Position numbers and translations under genes: made by a program. A model generated the notes under the pieces. It did no database searches. It had not been told where the DNA came from and worked only from the letters and a program-made list of their open reading frames with translations. A stretch of 22,500 bases of DNA, taken from NCBI GenBank assembly GCA_009663005.1, contig CM018903.1:7231245-7253744 (forward strand), read 5' to 3'. This document shows positions 8,964-18,969 of this stretch, piece after piece (position 1 is the stretch's first letter; each line of letters opens with the position of its first letter). Source of the DNA: Actinidia chinensis (lineage: Eukaryota > Streptophyta > Magnoliopsida > Ericales > Actinidiaceae).

Positions 8964-9397
8964 TAGAGGTGCAAATTCGGCACCGAGCAAGTTCGGCTTT
9001 TGGCTTTGTCCATGCGGACATGGGACCGGCCTGAAGCCCGCCAGCTCAGCGGACTCGAGTTAGACACTTCCAGCGAAGTCCTGCTCGTTTGAGCAGCCTG
9101 ACTCATTTGAACCCGAAACCCAACCCGCTACGTCAGGCCTGCCCAATCATCCAGTCCGTCCTGCCACGTGTCAACACCCTACCAAACAAAAAGAAAGTTT
9201 GATGGGCCCAAAAATTCCCCCCAAAAAAAAATCGAGTCCCGGTCCCACGAGCCGAGCTGGATAGAGTGTTTGGATTTTGGATTGGGCCCACCCAAGTCCA
9301 CCACCTACATGATCTAGGTTCAACCCGAACCGAACCCATCCAGATCTGTGATCAAATTGGGTTGACCCGGCCCAATCCGCCTCAATTTGCACCTCTA
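8964..9397. mobile_element. GC-rich non-autonomous DNA transposon (hAT-like), 434 bp
   Basis: Perfect 14-bp terminal inverted repeats, TAGAGGTGCAAATT at 8964-8977 and its complement at 9384-9397. The flanking 8-mers ATATTAGG (8956-8963) and TTATTAAG (9398-9405) agree at 6 of 8 positions and look like a decayed 8-bp target duplication, as made by hAT transposases. The interior is much richer in G+C than the surroundings, with repeated CCGAACC/GGTTGACCCGG-like words. Short frames inside come from this composition and no transposase is present. Confidence 0.75.
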
Positions 9398-10026
9398 TTA
9401 TTAAGTGTCATGAGATGCTACTTATTTTGTATGCTAAGTCTCCACATAAACAAAAGTGAGTTCCAATTTTATTGACTAAATATCTAGGTAGTTAATGAAA
9501 ATAAAAGCACTCCATTAGTTGTGTTAAGAAGTTTACTATCTATTATTTTAAGTTTTTCTTTATACATTAATTAAGACAAAACAATAATAGTTTTTATTTT
9601 TTGTAATATCAAGAGTTGTTTTTGTCTTTTAATGGTTGGAAGTTAGTATTTTAATGGGCCTATTTAATTTTTATTAACTTGTTAGGGATATTTAACAATG
9701 AGTCTAATATCTAAAAGGAGTGTGGTTCATTTTGCATACCCTTAACTAAATTATTGGAGGGAAAAAAAAGATTGATTCTAACTAATTTATCCTAACACAT
9801 TCACTAGCACACACAATAACTAAAGCAATGAAGATGCTCTGAGTTTGAGGTAGGAGTTGTGCCTGCAAACAAGCTGCCCTTATTATGTGGGGCTTGTTCT
9901 AGTCTCGGTAATGTGATCTAAATTGTTCATTTTATAAGACTCGTTGAGTAGATAATTCATGCAAAAATTTATTTAGGTTGGTCTTCTTATCCGAAAATGG
10001 AAATCATAACTAAAAAATAGGAACTG
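9398..10026. other. AT-rich intergenic stretch, no gene seen
   Basis: Scattered poly-T runs and short imperfect inverted words; no coding frame, splice pattern or RNA gene that I can support. Confidence 0.5.
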
Positions 10027-10035
10027 TTTTATTAA

Positions 10036-10207
10036 GAGAAACACTACAGTTCTAGAATTTGAATTAAGAAAAGTTTTCAGAATTCAAAATGAATGATTCA
10101 GATTTCACTTAAGTTTCTAGATCTCACATAACCAAATGAATCTGAATCACTTATTTTGAAATATAAGAACTTTTCTTAATCCAAATTCTGAAACCGTAGT
10201 AGTGATC
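10036..10207. mobile_element. Mutator-type MITE, 172 bp, with 9-bp target site duplication
   Basis: A perfect 9-bp direct repeat, TTTTATTAA, lies at 10027-10035 and 10208-10216. Between the copies are long terminal inverted repeats of about 65 bp: the left arm has CACTACAGTTCTAGAATTTG and the right arm, on the minus strand, has CACTACTACGGTTTCAGAAT; both continue with ATTAAGAAAAG and end in GATTCAGATT. The arms nearly meet, so the element can fold into one hairpin. The 9-bp duplication and CACTAC-containing ends fit Mutator-like elements. Non-coding. Confidence 0.85.
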
Positions 10208-10216
10208 TTTTATTAA

Positions 10217-10764
10217 ATCATATTACAATTGATTTACAGGATTGCAATAGGATTAAACTATTTATATTACAGTTTACTCACAAAATCATAATAGTTGTTC
10301 ATTTCTTTCAAGACAAACATAATCAGATCACATGTAATTTATTCATCGAGCACTATAATATTGATCATATAATTAGACCTAGAAAGGAATTCTAACCATT
10401 TTTTTTATCCTTTAGAACACTACTATCCCCAACCTTTTGCTTAAACCATAGATGAGAAAGCATTTATAGTTCTTGCATTTATTTAATGTATCTTATACTA
10501 TAAGCATGTGTGAATCGAATCAAGAACATTTGTTCAAGAAATCTTATAGAATTTGAACATTATAGTCAAGAAAAAAAGATATTGAAATTAATCAGTCAAT
10601 ATCACGAAATTGTAGCCTTTGGTCAGGTCAGCAAATATGCTAATTCACAACCCTACCCGTGTGCTTAATAAGTTAAAAACAACCTTATGACCTTTCAAAG
10701 AGAGATTGAAATCGATAAAGACTTGGACATTTTGAATTTAAGAGAGAGAGGCTCTTAGAGATTT
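10217..10764. other. AT-rich intergenic stretch, no gene seen
   Basis: No coding frame or recognisable repeat beyond simple A/T runs and a short GA run near 10741-10750. Confidence 0.5.
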
Positions 10765-11131
10765 CACAAACTTTGCCATTTTTTTGTTTAGATAGCTGCT
10801 TTGGTATCTGAGTTTTTTCATCTTTCGCAAATTTTTTTCATTATTTGATCAAAATTTTATATCTGTCTGGTGGGTTCCTCTCAACGAAACGAGACCAAAA
10901 AAGTAAAAAATTGTATCTAATTTGAAAATAAATTCTGTAAAAGACAAAAATAAATCATTTTACGTTTTTTTCAAATTATGTAAAAAAAAATATATATTTG
11001 GACTACTCTAGTTAAGATGAAATGGAAAATTTTTTTTATTAAACGGTATAAAAAGTCCACTAAAAACAAAAAAAAATAATAATCAAAGTAGCTATATAAA
11101 GCCAAAAAAAGAAGGTAACCCAAACGGTGCC
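10765..11131. mobile_element. MITE with GGCACCGTTTGGG end, about 365 bp
   Basis: The right end is CCCAAACGGTGCC at 11119-11131. On the minus strand the next bases (CTTTTTTTGGCTTTATATAGC then TACTTTG) match the left arm at about 10775-10815 (CATTTTTTTGTTTAGATAGC then TGCTTTG), which gives the inverted-repeat structure. The interior, TTATTTGATCAAAATTTTAT, is shared with the elements at 7196-7470 and 22359-22500. The outer few bases of the left end are degraded, so that border is approximate. Confidence 0.55.
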
Positions 11132-11909
11132 TAATTCCCTAAAGGAGACAATGCCACAAAGCTTTTACAGTTCTCTTTGAAGTTAAAATTAGGCCAAATG
11201 AACACAATTTTATTACTGTGTATGCAATCCGAATCTCAATTTCAACGTTGTGGACAAAGACTAGACTTGAAAATAATCAGTTTTTGACAAAAATAAAAAT
11301 AAAAATAAAATTGATAATTATTTACCTTGTCAACAAATGCTTCACCAACTCACACGTCAACTTTATGACAATTTGACGGTACTAACTAGTTTCTGTCAAA
11401 ACAAAGGAAGAAACAACATTACACGAACTAGGACCCCTTTAAAAACCTTCATATTTGCAATTAGAGCATATATCCAAGTAAAACTAGAGAGAGTGATAGA
11501 AATGGGGGGAAGCAAATTGCATTTCAAGCAAAGACAAAAAAATATAGGCTTCTAAATCTCATCATGACGGGCACTAGAAGCACACGACGTCATACTCTGT
11601 TGGGTTTTTTTTCCCTCCAATTAATGTCATCAAAGTATCCGAACGGGAGTTGACTAGTGACAGATGGTTAAATTGTGATGGATTAAAAAGTTTAGAGTTT
11701 AATTTGTTTAAATTAAAAATACAGGGTCTAATTTATCACTAAGATCAAACCTCAGGATTTGTTTTGTAAGTTTCCCAATAATTATATATTAGAATCTATG
11801 AAGACCGACGTTTGAATTTTCCATAGCCATGCCAGTCACAGAAGCGTGGTCCATGACTCACATATACTGCCACTGCCATTCCCCAACGAGTGGTAGGTCT
11901 CTCTAATTG

Positions 11910-11912
<3 letters not shown>

Positions 11913-11949
<37 letters not shown>
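11913..11949. repeat. (GA)n microsatellite
   Basis: About 18 uninterrupted GA dinucleotides. Intergenic, with no gene close by. Confidence 0.95.
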
Positions 11950-11952
<3 letters not shown>

Positions 11953-12287
11953 CTAGCTTAGGTAATACTTGAAAATCATTGTCCTCTAGCTTTTGGTATT
12001 ACTAAATTTTTTCCAAGTGACAGTTGTTTATAATGAAGAAGTGTAATATAAGACAATTTTTCGAAGTGGCTTTTCTTTGCTTCATTAGATTCTTGATGAT
12101 TATACAACACTCAAAAAAAAAAAAACTCGAACTCTAATTGAAAAACAAAGATAACAACATACATATATTCTATAGACGAGGTGTTATATAACTTTAATCT
12201 TGAATTACCCACCCAAAAAAAACACCCTTTAATTTTGAGGTTGGAATGCATTTTATTATTCAGTACTATAAATTTATATAAAGTAAT

Positions 12288-12318
12288 GATATATATATAT
12301 ATATATGTGTGTGTGTGT
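12288..12318. repeat. Compound (TA)n(TG)n microsatellite
   Basis: About nine TA units followed by six to seven TG units in intergenic DNA. Confidence 0.9.
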
Positions 12319-12963
12319 AGAATTACATTTCACACTTCTTTTTCTCATTTATACACAAAAGGGCAATGAGACTCGGGACGATAATCGTGGTATCCACTCA
12401 CTTATATCTGATGGAAAAATGGCATATATTCCAAAATTTTCTATGCCACTGTTTCAATACATTTCCACACACAATTTAGATATAAAATTTGTGTGTTTTG
12501 AGATTCTTATCATATCGTACGACTATGAGAGCAGAAAATAATATTTTGGAAATAGAATCTTAATTTTCCGAAAAACATGATAAGAGATGTATACATGTAA
12601 CATTGTATAACAAGTCATAGGGTGTATTATATATATATTTGTGTATGTTTAAAAATATCATTGGTGTATCGTGAAGGAGAAATATATAACCATACCACGT
12701 CACATTGCCGACTGGGGCATTTGACCAGCATACATTTTTGGAAAAAAGTGCTTCCATTTTCTCATTGTTTCTCACTTGCCACGAGGCATTGCTTTTCAAA
12801 ACTAGTTCAAGACCAGGAAAAAAATAGTGTGGTGGGTTTCCATGAAGACAAAAAAATAACAAAATTGAAGAGGTTTGCTTTTGGAAACAAGGTCAAGACC
12901 TTGAATTTTATGGCATAGATGAATTGGACAAAATATCCATAGAACTGCTTCGAAATACAAGTC

Positions 12964-13145
12964 GGCCCTGTTTGGTTGGTGTTTTTTCTTTTTTTAAATT
13001 GGATCGTTTTTGTACATTTCAAATTTCTCTCATCAAGAAAAACTAAAAAAATACAAAATGTAGATTGAAAAAAAATCATTAAAAATGAAAAAAATAAAAA
13101 AATCAAGGCAGGTAAATTAGGTCTAATTTAGTTCCAAACAAGGCC
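12964..13145. mobile_element. MITE with GGCC(C/T)TGTTTGG termini, 182 bp
   Basis: Terminal inverted repeats are GGCCCTGTTTGG at 12964-12975 and CCAAACAAGGCC at 13134-13145 (11 of 12 match). The body is A-rich on the plus strand and includes CTCTCATCAAGAAAAACTAA, which aligns with the reverse complement of 22420-22490 and with 7355-7385, so it belongs to the same family. I could not find a convincing target site duplication. Non-coding. Confidence 0.7.
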
Positions 13146-14830
13146 CTATTTTCCACCGAAGGCTAATCATATCCCTATAAAGAAATAAAACCTTCTACAA
13201 ATTAACTAGGTAATAGGAGGAATCTCCTACTATCTTGATAGGTGTAACATTTTTTTATAACTTGTTTTCTAATCCGCACTACCAATTAATTCGGAAGATC
13301 AATAGGACAATTTAAATGCGCGACTAAGTTCTATATTTACTAGCTCAATACAAAAACTGATAACATGTCTAAACTAAAGGCTTTCTAAAACTGCAGGTGG
13401 CCAGATAACTATCACTTCCGCCAACCCTGACGATTATCCAAGTACATGTGACATATTTAGGCAACCAAGAAACAAATTATATATCACACGACATGCTACT
13501 TCTTGTGATGAAAGTTGGTTTGGAACGTACAAAACTAGCAAGAGATTCCTACTACCTTTATTTTATTTTATTTTTATATCACTGATTGGAAAGAAAAGGT
13601 AATAGAATGTCCTAGTTAATTAACTAATTATTTTCTAAATTAATCTTAAAGTAGGTGATATTGCAATTTCCAATAAAACAACCTAGAACCTAATTCCAAG
13701 ACTTGCCTTAGTTTTATTGAGCACGCATAGACTTTGGATTCCTTATAAATCATAGTCAAATGTAGAGAAGACTTCATTTCATAACAAACCAAATTAATAT
13801 CATTCTATTCCATTTATATGTATGTGTGTGTATATATATAGAAAAATCAGATCAGCCTAATGAAATGAGATATTTTTTTTAAAAAAAATGTTCAGTTTAG
13901 AGTTTTGGACCAGGTTTTCTGGGTTTGGGATTCGGCTGCCTAAACAAAAATAGTATTAAAATAATATCAAAAAAAATTTGAGAAATTCACCCTACCGAAC
14001 ATGGTTTAGAAAATTTTACGAGGAATCGGTCTCTTGAAAGTAAAACAAAATGTGTTTTCAAAATAAATTTTTCAAGGTATTTCTGAAAACGAATTCAGGA
14101 TTTTCTTCCAAGTAGCAATCGAAGAAGCTTATTTTTCTTCTCCCCCGATATTGCAGCTTAATAGCTTTGTATTGAAAATTGTGCCATAGTATTTGTCATA
14201 ACTTCTGTGCGTGAGATCGGTTAAAAACAACAAACGCCCTCCTAAATTGGCTAAGTTTGGTAATGACTTATTACATTACGTTTATACTCTATAAATCATT
14301 AGAATACATTTTCTTTTGTTTTTATGTTTATAGATCATTAGCTATAGTTTATTTTGGCGGTTGGCTTTTGGGTCTATGTTCAACTTGTGATTATGTCAAT
14401 AAACTATGTATTAGACTAATTTGGATGATGTTGGAAGTGCAACATTTCCATTCTCACACGACAAAGGAAAAAACAAATTTTGGATTGCCGGATGCGTATA
14501 GAGATAGAAAGCAAAAGGCCGGCAAATGAGAACTATTTTGGAAGCAAGAAGAAACATTTTGGACTGTTTTTGGAAACATTTCGAAAGATGAGAAATTTAA
14601 AAATACTTGCAATTATTTTAAACACAAACCAAATTGTCAGTGTATATGATTAGTTAATTTACTAGTCTATATAAGTTTCCAAGAAATTATGTCTAAACGT
14701 TCACTAATGTAGCATTGCTAGTTGTGTTTCTATACAACCTAATTGCCAATAATATAGTAAAATAAAACCTTTCATTTTTTTCTTAAAAACAGAAAATAGA
14801 AATAATTATGTTATATTCCACAGTTATTTC
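13146..14830. other. AT-rich intergenic stretch, no gene seen
   Basis: A short TG/TA microsatellite lies at about 13818-13840. The segment 13890-14160 is slightly less AT-rich and unrecognised. A 90-codon frame at 14257-14529 shows no domain, and its composition matches the surrounding DNA. Confidence 0.5.
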
Positions 14831-15100
14831 GTTATTTCACTAGGGTTTGGTTTCAATCTCTTAAGAAATGGAAACTTTTCCATCATTTTGATGGAAACAA
14901 AAGGAATTTGTTTTTCAACGTGCTTCGTTGTGTTTTGATGCATTTTGCAATGTTATGGTACATTCGATGGAAGCACTACAATTTAGTTATTCTACTAGCG
15001 TTTTGTTCAAGTCTATTAGGAAACGGAAACGGAAATGGAAATGTTTTGATCATTTTGATGGAAACAAAAGGAAATTTCGTTCGACGACTCTGATAAAACT
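14831..15100. repeat. Diverged tandem duplication of about 155-165 bp
   Basis: Copy 1 begins GTTATTTCACTAGGGTTTGG (14831) and copy 2 begins GTTATTCTACTAGCGTTTTG (14986). Both contain ATCATTTTGATGGAAACAAA AGGAA as an exact block (14882-14906 and 15049-15073). The offset changes from 155 to 167 bp because copy 2 has extra GGAAAC/GGAAAT units. It lies downstream of the WEB-family gene. Confidence 0.75.
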
Positions 15101-15164
15101 TGCAAGAAAATTTATGCCAACAATCATAACAAATTTTCTTTCTCCTTATGGTGTAAGGTGAATG

Positions 15165-15231
15165 CTCTATAATGTCGCGTTGGCAGCGGAACATTATACG
15201 AGCGATCAAAAGGACTATTTTCTGGTAGTGC
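15165..15231 (-). mobile_element. Terminus of a Mutator-like DNA transposon abutting the WEB gene stop codon
   Basis: Read on the minus strand the segment starts CACTACCAGAAAATAGTCC at 15231 and continues through TTTTGATCGCTCG. CACTAC-N-AGAAAA is a widespread terminus of plant Mutator-like elements. An internal short hairpin (ATAATGT ... ACATTAT, about 15170-15198) follows. Only seven bases separate it from the WEB stop codon (15239-15241). The other terminus is not certain; CACTACAATTTAG at 14974-14986 is a candidate. Confidence 0.45.
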
Positions 15232-15238
15232 AAAAAGG

Positions 15239-17009
15239 CTAGAATTTCATGTTGAGAAACTTAGCCAACGGTTGATACGTTTTTGGCCTTTGTTCGTAGC
15301 TAAAACTCCTGCTTTCTTCTTTGGGAAATGATTCCTCGCGAAGGGCAGCCAAAGCAGCCTTTCTCTTCTTCCTTTGCTCTCTCCGCTTCCTTAACTGATC
15401 TTCCAATGCTAATTTAGCCGTTTCAGCCGCCTCAGCCCTGCTCATTGCTTGCTCTGCCCTTGCTCTCAACTCCCCGATTTTCACACTTGCATTTTGCAAC
15501 TCTTTCTTCAAGTTATCCATCTCGGGAATATTCTCAGCCCTCTCAATCAAAGGCTTGGACTCCCCCGTCGGTATAATGATAAGGGCCTTACTTTCATCTC
15601 CCCTGTCTTTGCCTTCGCCTTCGCCTTCTGATTCAGCGGTTTGTGGAAGTTTTAGGTCTTCAGAAGAGGATTCAGACCCTTCACCAGCCTTTTCTGCTTC
15701 GTCTTTTAACCATTGGCTCTCTTTCTTAGCCTCTTCGGCTTCCATTGCTAACTGCTGAACCGCTAGGTATAGTCCGGATTTTTCGTTCTTGGCTCTTGCC
15801 TCAGCTGACTCCGCTGCTGCGACCCTCGACCTCCCTTTGTGGAGTTCGGATTTCAGCATTGCAATCTCAACCTGCGCTTCTGTCTCTCTGGCCCTAATCT
15901 CGTCAATCTCCAATTTCACCTTCTCTAACTTGCCTCTCGTTCTCTCAGCATCAGAGTGCACGCAGTACACTTCTTTGTTTTTGTTTTTGAGCTCTATTTT
16001 GAGCTGATTCATTTCCATTTCCAACAATCCAATGTACCCCAATTGATCTATGTTCTTTATTTCCATCAATTCTATGTCTGTTTTTCGCTGTTTTAATTCG
16101 TTGATGGTATCAGAAGCAGCTTTCTCGGATGAGCTTCGTAGCTTATTTGCCTTCTCAAGCTCCTCCTGTAGCGAGTCAACAGTTAAGGACTTATTCATGA
16201 GCTCATTCTCCAAATCCTTCATAGTTTCTAATTCTTTTCTCACAAATTCTAACTCTTCTTTTGCTTCAAGAGCTTTTGTTGTGGCTAACTCTATCTCGGC
16301 CTCTTTTTCTGATAAAATAGCACACTCCTCTTGTTCGGCTTCAATAGCAACTACATTCGAATGCAGAATAGCTTCGTTCAGCTCCCATACATGCCTCAGA
16401 AGCTCTTCGGTCTTTTCCTTCTCCATTTGTAACTCGGTTTCAATCATTTCTTCTCGTGTCAAGGCCTCGAGCCTCGCCTCTCTAGCATCAGAAAGTGCCT
16501 TTTCCATGCTTAGTAGCTCGGCTTGTGTAGTATTCAACTCTGTCTTTACAAGAGAAATCTGTTCCCCAATCTTTTCGGTTTCAGAGAGTTGATCGGTCAT
16601 CTCCTTCACCTTTGATTCGAGTTCATCTATCTGAATTATGCCTTCTCTGCATTCATTGATGCACATATCTTTCTCGAACTCTGAATTTTTCAGAAGAGTT
16701 GCAAGTTCATTGGCTATTTTCTGATATTGGTCTAGTTCGAGAAGAGCTTGCTTGTAGGCCGAGTCCTTCGCTTCCAATTGAAGCTTGACGTTCGCCAAGT
16801 CCTTTAGCAAGTCTTCGAGTTCTTTCACTTTCGCCAAATCCTATCGGCAGAGGCATTAGAAATACATTACCGTGAAATAACGCGAAGTGGCAATGACCAC
16901 AGCACACTCATAATCAAATCACAACTCTTTTTGAATTAAAAAAGTATATCCCACTATCTACGGTTGAAAACCATTTGAGTTAATTTAACGGCTGAGATTT
17001 CACGATTAT

Positions 17010-17044
<35 letters not shown>

Positions 17045-17702
17045 TAAAGATATAGGCCCCTATAATGTGTCTACATCAGCCACAGAGAAGAAGAAAAGAA
17101 ATCCCTTATAAACAATAAGGATTATAATGTTCAATCTCTCAACGCCCTTTCTCTTTCTAATTACAGCCTCTTTCTTACTCTGGATCCAAGGATAGACCTT
17201 CTGCTACAGTAAGAGGTCTAATAGTTACTTCGAGAGAAATACAAGGCATCTCACAACACAAACAGTATCTGAACCCATGATACCAATGGCATCAATACAA
17301 CATTTCAGACCTTATATCATTCATTTCACCTGGGTTAATGGGGATAAAATTTTGTTTTAAAGATGTGAAAGTTTTTAAACCTAAAGCTTTGTAAGTCATC
17401 AGTCTCATCACTCGCCATCCATTTAAACCATATTGATAAGTCATCAGTCTCATCACTCGCCCAAGTAACAGAAAAGCACATACTGATAATATTGATGATA
17501 GGACCAGCTATTTATGAGTATCCACAGTTAAAAAAGTTTTGTCCAATAGTTTCTTAAAATGAAATCATCAGAAGCATAAAACTGATTCAAATTCTATATA
17601 TTTCCAACTCACATCACTGCTGGTAGACCGGTTTTTCGTCTCACCAAAAAGAGACAATGCGGCTTGGACTGATTCAATCGGCTTTGTATCAACTTCCCCC
17701 AT
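15239..17702 (-). CDS. WEB family (DUF827) coiled-coil protein, 563 aa, two coding exons
   Basis: The first coding exon, 17613-17702, encodes 30 residues starting MGEVDTKPIESVQAALSLFG, the hallmark N-terminus of WEB/DUF827 proteins. It ends at donor GAT|GTGAGT. The intron is 16841-17612, with acceptor CCGATAG and a TTCTAAT branch-like sequence. The second exon, 15239-16840, starts GAT TTG GCG (DLAKVKELED), joins in phase 0 and runs 533 codons to TAG. Nearly the whole product is charged heptad coiled coil (about residues 31-405). An acidic Ser/Glu-rich linker follows (about 420-450, with EGEGEGK), then the family's IIIP block, a second coiled coil (LRARAEQAMSRAEAAETAKL), a basic stretch RKRREQRKKRKAALAALREE, and the end PLAKFLNMKF. 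Family members such as WEB1, PMI2 and PMI15 act in the cytoplasm in light-dependent chloroplast movement. Which member this is remains open. The gene looks intact. The ATG has A at -3 and G at +4. Confidence 0.9.
16841..17612 (-). other. Intron of the WEB-family gene
   Basis: A 772-bp phase-0 intron between the two coding exons. It contains two perfect 25-bp direct repeats starting TAAGTCATCAGTCTCATCAC at 17392-17416 and 17437-17461, 45 bp apart in register. No other feature was recognised inside it. Confidence 0.8.
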
Positions 17703-18550
17703 AATTTCTTCTCAAAAAGCAACCAACACATTGACCTACCTGCATGCCATAAATTTCATAATTCCCAGATTTTTAAAGACAGCATCACTCATAGAAGTAA
17801 AGAAACAAAACAGATTTTTAAGAAACAAAAAAGTCGGTAAAAATTAAGAAAAATGCACATGAAAAAACTATATAAAAAAAAAAGTCTCAATTGCCTTTTT
17901 GAATAATACGAGAAACACGCGACAATAAGAACATTTAAATCCCCAATTTTAGGTATTTGTGGAGCCTATGTGAGAGCAAATTAATTAGATGTTGATGGGT
18001 ATTTACTGATATGACTCTGAAACCCAAAAACACCCATCATCAAAGAGTAGCAGTATGCAAACAAATCTTCTTTTTACAACTCGATCAAAGTAAAAGGCAT
18101 GAACTACACATCGACTGAACTACGGATCCATATAAGTTTCAAAGATTTTCTGTAGTAAATACCCAAAAAAATGGCAAATTGTACCGTTACCACAACAGTT
18201 CATAACTAAATCCACAACGAATCATGACAAAAAAATGCACAAAACCTCATAATTGTTTTTCTCACTAGAAAATCCTAATATCAAAACCCACAGCGAGTAA
18301 CAAATCGCAATAACATATACCACAACTGTTCATATCATAATATAAACGTCAATTATTCGTAACATTGATACACACTGTTTGTTGTAGACTTATAAAGCAT
18401 TTTTATTGTTTCGAAAGGGTATAAATGGTTGTAGTCTTCTTTCTCAAATTTCTCAGTAACCAAAGAAACACATCACACACGCATTTTCTCAGTAATCTAA
18501 CAGGCACTAAGTAAATTGTACATACATACTACCTACCATACTACATTATC

Positions 18551-18589
<39 letters not shown>
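18551..18589. repeat. (TA)n(GA)n microsatellite at the start of the WEB gene's first intron
   Basis: (TA)9 followed by (GA)11, directly after the splice donor (minus strand: GTAACTCTCTCT...). It is the inverted partner of the (CT)n tract at 18789-18817. Confidence 0.9.
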
Positions 18590-18593
18590 TTAC

Positions 18594-18782
18594 CAGGGCT
18601 TAATGGAGGCCTAATTTCGAAGAAACTGAGACATGAAACAGAGACAATATGGTGTGGGTGGAGACCTAATTTCATTGGTTTTATCATTTTGTTCGGAGGT
18701 ACCGAGTCGGTGATTCCGGAGTTTGTAGATTTCATTTGAACGGCTCAAAACCTTGAAGTGATCGATTTCACAACCCTCATTC

Positions 18783-18821
<39 letters not shown>

Positions 18822-18830
18822 TTCTCTGTG
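18594..18830 (-). other. Upstream exon of the WEB-family gene (5' UTR or N-terminal extension)
   Basis: This segment lies just downstream of the candidate promoter and ends at a good donor, CCCTG|GTAACT (intron begins 18593). It includes the (GA)n tract at 18789-18817 on the minus strand as probable leader. It carries an 11-codon ORF (MRVVKSITSRF, stop) and a second ATG at 18733-18735 that stays open for 47 codons to the donor. If spliced to the acceptor CTTTTTGAG|AAG at 17710, the second frame runs into MGEVDTK in frame and adds 50 residues. With the other possible acceptor (GCATGCAG, exon start 17739) it does not. I regard 5' UTR as the default, because family proteins usually begin near the GEVDTKPIES motif. 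Confidence 0.55.
18789..18817. repeat. (CT)n tract, GA repeat in the WEB gene leader
   Basis: About 14 CT units on the plus strand, read as (GA)n on the gene's strand, 54 bp before the 18735 ATG. GA repeats in plant leaders and promoters can bind BPC-type GAGA factors; binding here is only inferred. Confidence 0.9.
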
Positions 18831-18893
18831 ATGTAAACTAACAGTCTCGGCTCTTAACTGTTTTTTGGATTTTCCAGCGTGGTTGTTTTTCCC

Positions 18894-18936
18894 TGGGCCG
18901 TCCGATAGGCCCAATTCGTGGAGATGGGTTGGCCCA
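18894..18936. promoter_or_regulatory. Cluster of site II (TGGGCC/GGCCCA) elements, WEB gene promoter
   Basis: Three copies of the motif lie at 18894-18899 (TGGGCC), 18908-18913 (GGCCCA) and 18931-18936 (GGCCCA). They are about 75-120 bp upstream of the GA-rich leader of the minus-strand gene. Site II motifs are bound by TCP factors and are typical of growth-linked and housekeeping plant promoters. The position fits a proximal promoter; no clear TATA box was seen between them and the leader. Confidence 0.6.
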
Positions 18937-18969
18937 ATATTCAAATTGGTAACAAAATAATTAAAGTAA

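Larger units (their letters stand above)
11132..12963. other. AT-rich intergenic stretch with microsatellites, no gene seen
   Basis: A long (GA)n lies at 11913-11949 and a compound (TA)n(TG)n at 12288-12318. Open frames of 60-100 codons on both strands here overlap each other, are compositionally biased and show no family motif. The stretch 12680-12800 is less AT-rich but unrecognised. Confidence 0.5.

Noticed and set aside
9133..9475. Three overlapping 68-73-codon frames
   Set aside because: They lie mostly inside the GC-rich hAT-like element and are open on both strands because of composition; none resembles a transposase.
9490..9840. Possible MITE with ends near GCACTCCATTAG and GAAGATGCTCTGAG
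   Set aside because: The two ends do not pair well by eye and no target duplication was found.
12560..13106. Overlapping frames of about 100 codons on both strands
   Set aside because: They overlap each other in opposite directions, are biased in composition and partly cover a MITE; no motif supports a gene.
14257..14529. 90-codon plus-strand frame
   Set aside because: No domain, no promoter or splice context, and AT-rich codon use like the surrounding intergenic DNA.
15449..16592. Ser/Leu-rich plus-strand frames of 60-180 codons opposite the WEB exon
   Set aside because: Mirror images of the coiled-coil coding strand: Glu/Lys-rich codons read backwards give Ser/Phe/Leu. The minus-strand frame carries the family motifs.
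16707..16907. 66-codon minus-strand frame across the WEB intron-exon border
   Set aside because: It is in another frame, crosses the splice acceptor at 16841, and has no motif.
17270..17290. AACCCATGATACCAATGG as a possible tRNA or primer-site piece
   Set aside because: No cloverleaf arms or LTR context nearby; it lies inside the WEB gene intron.
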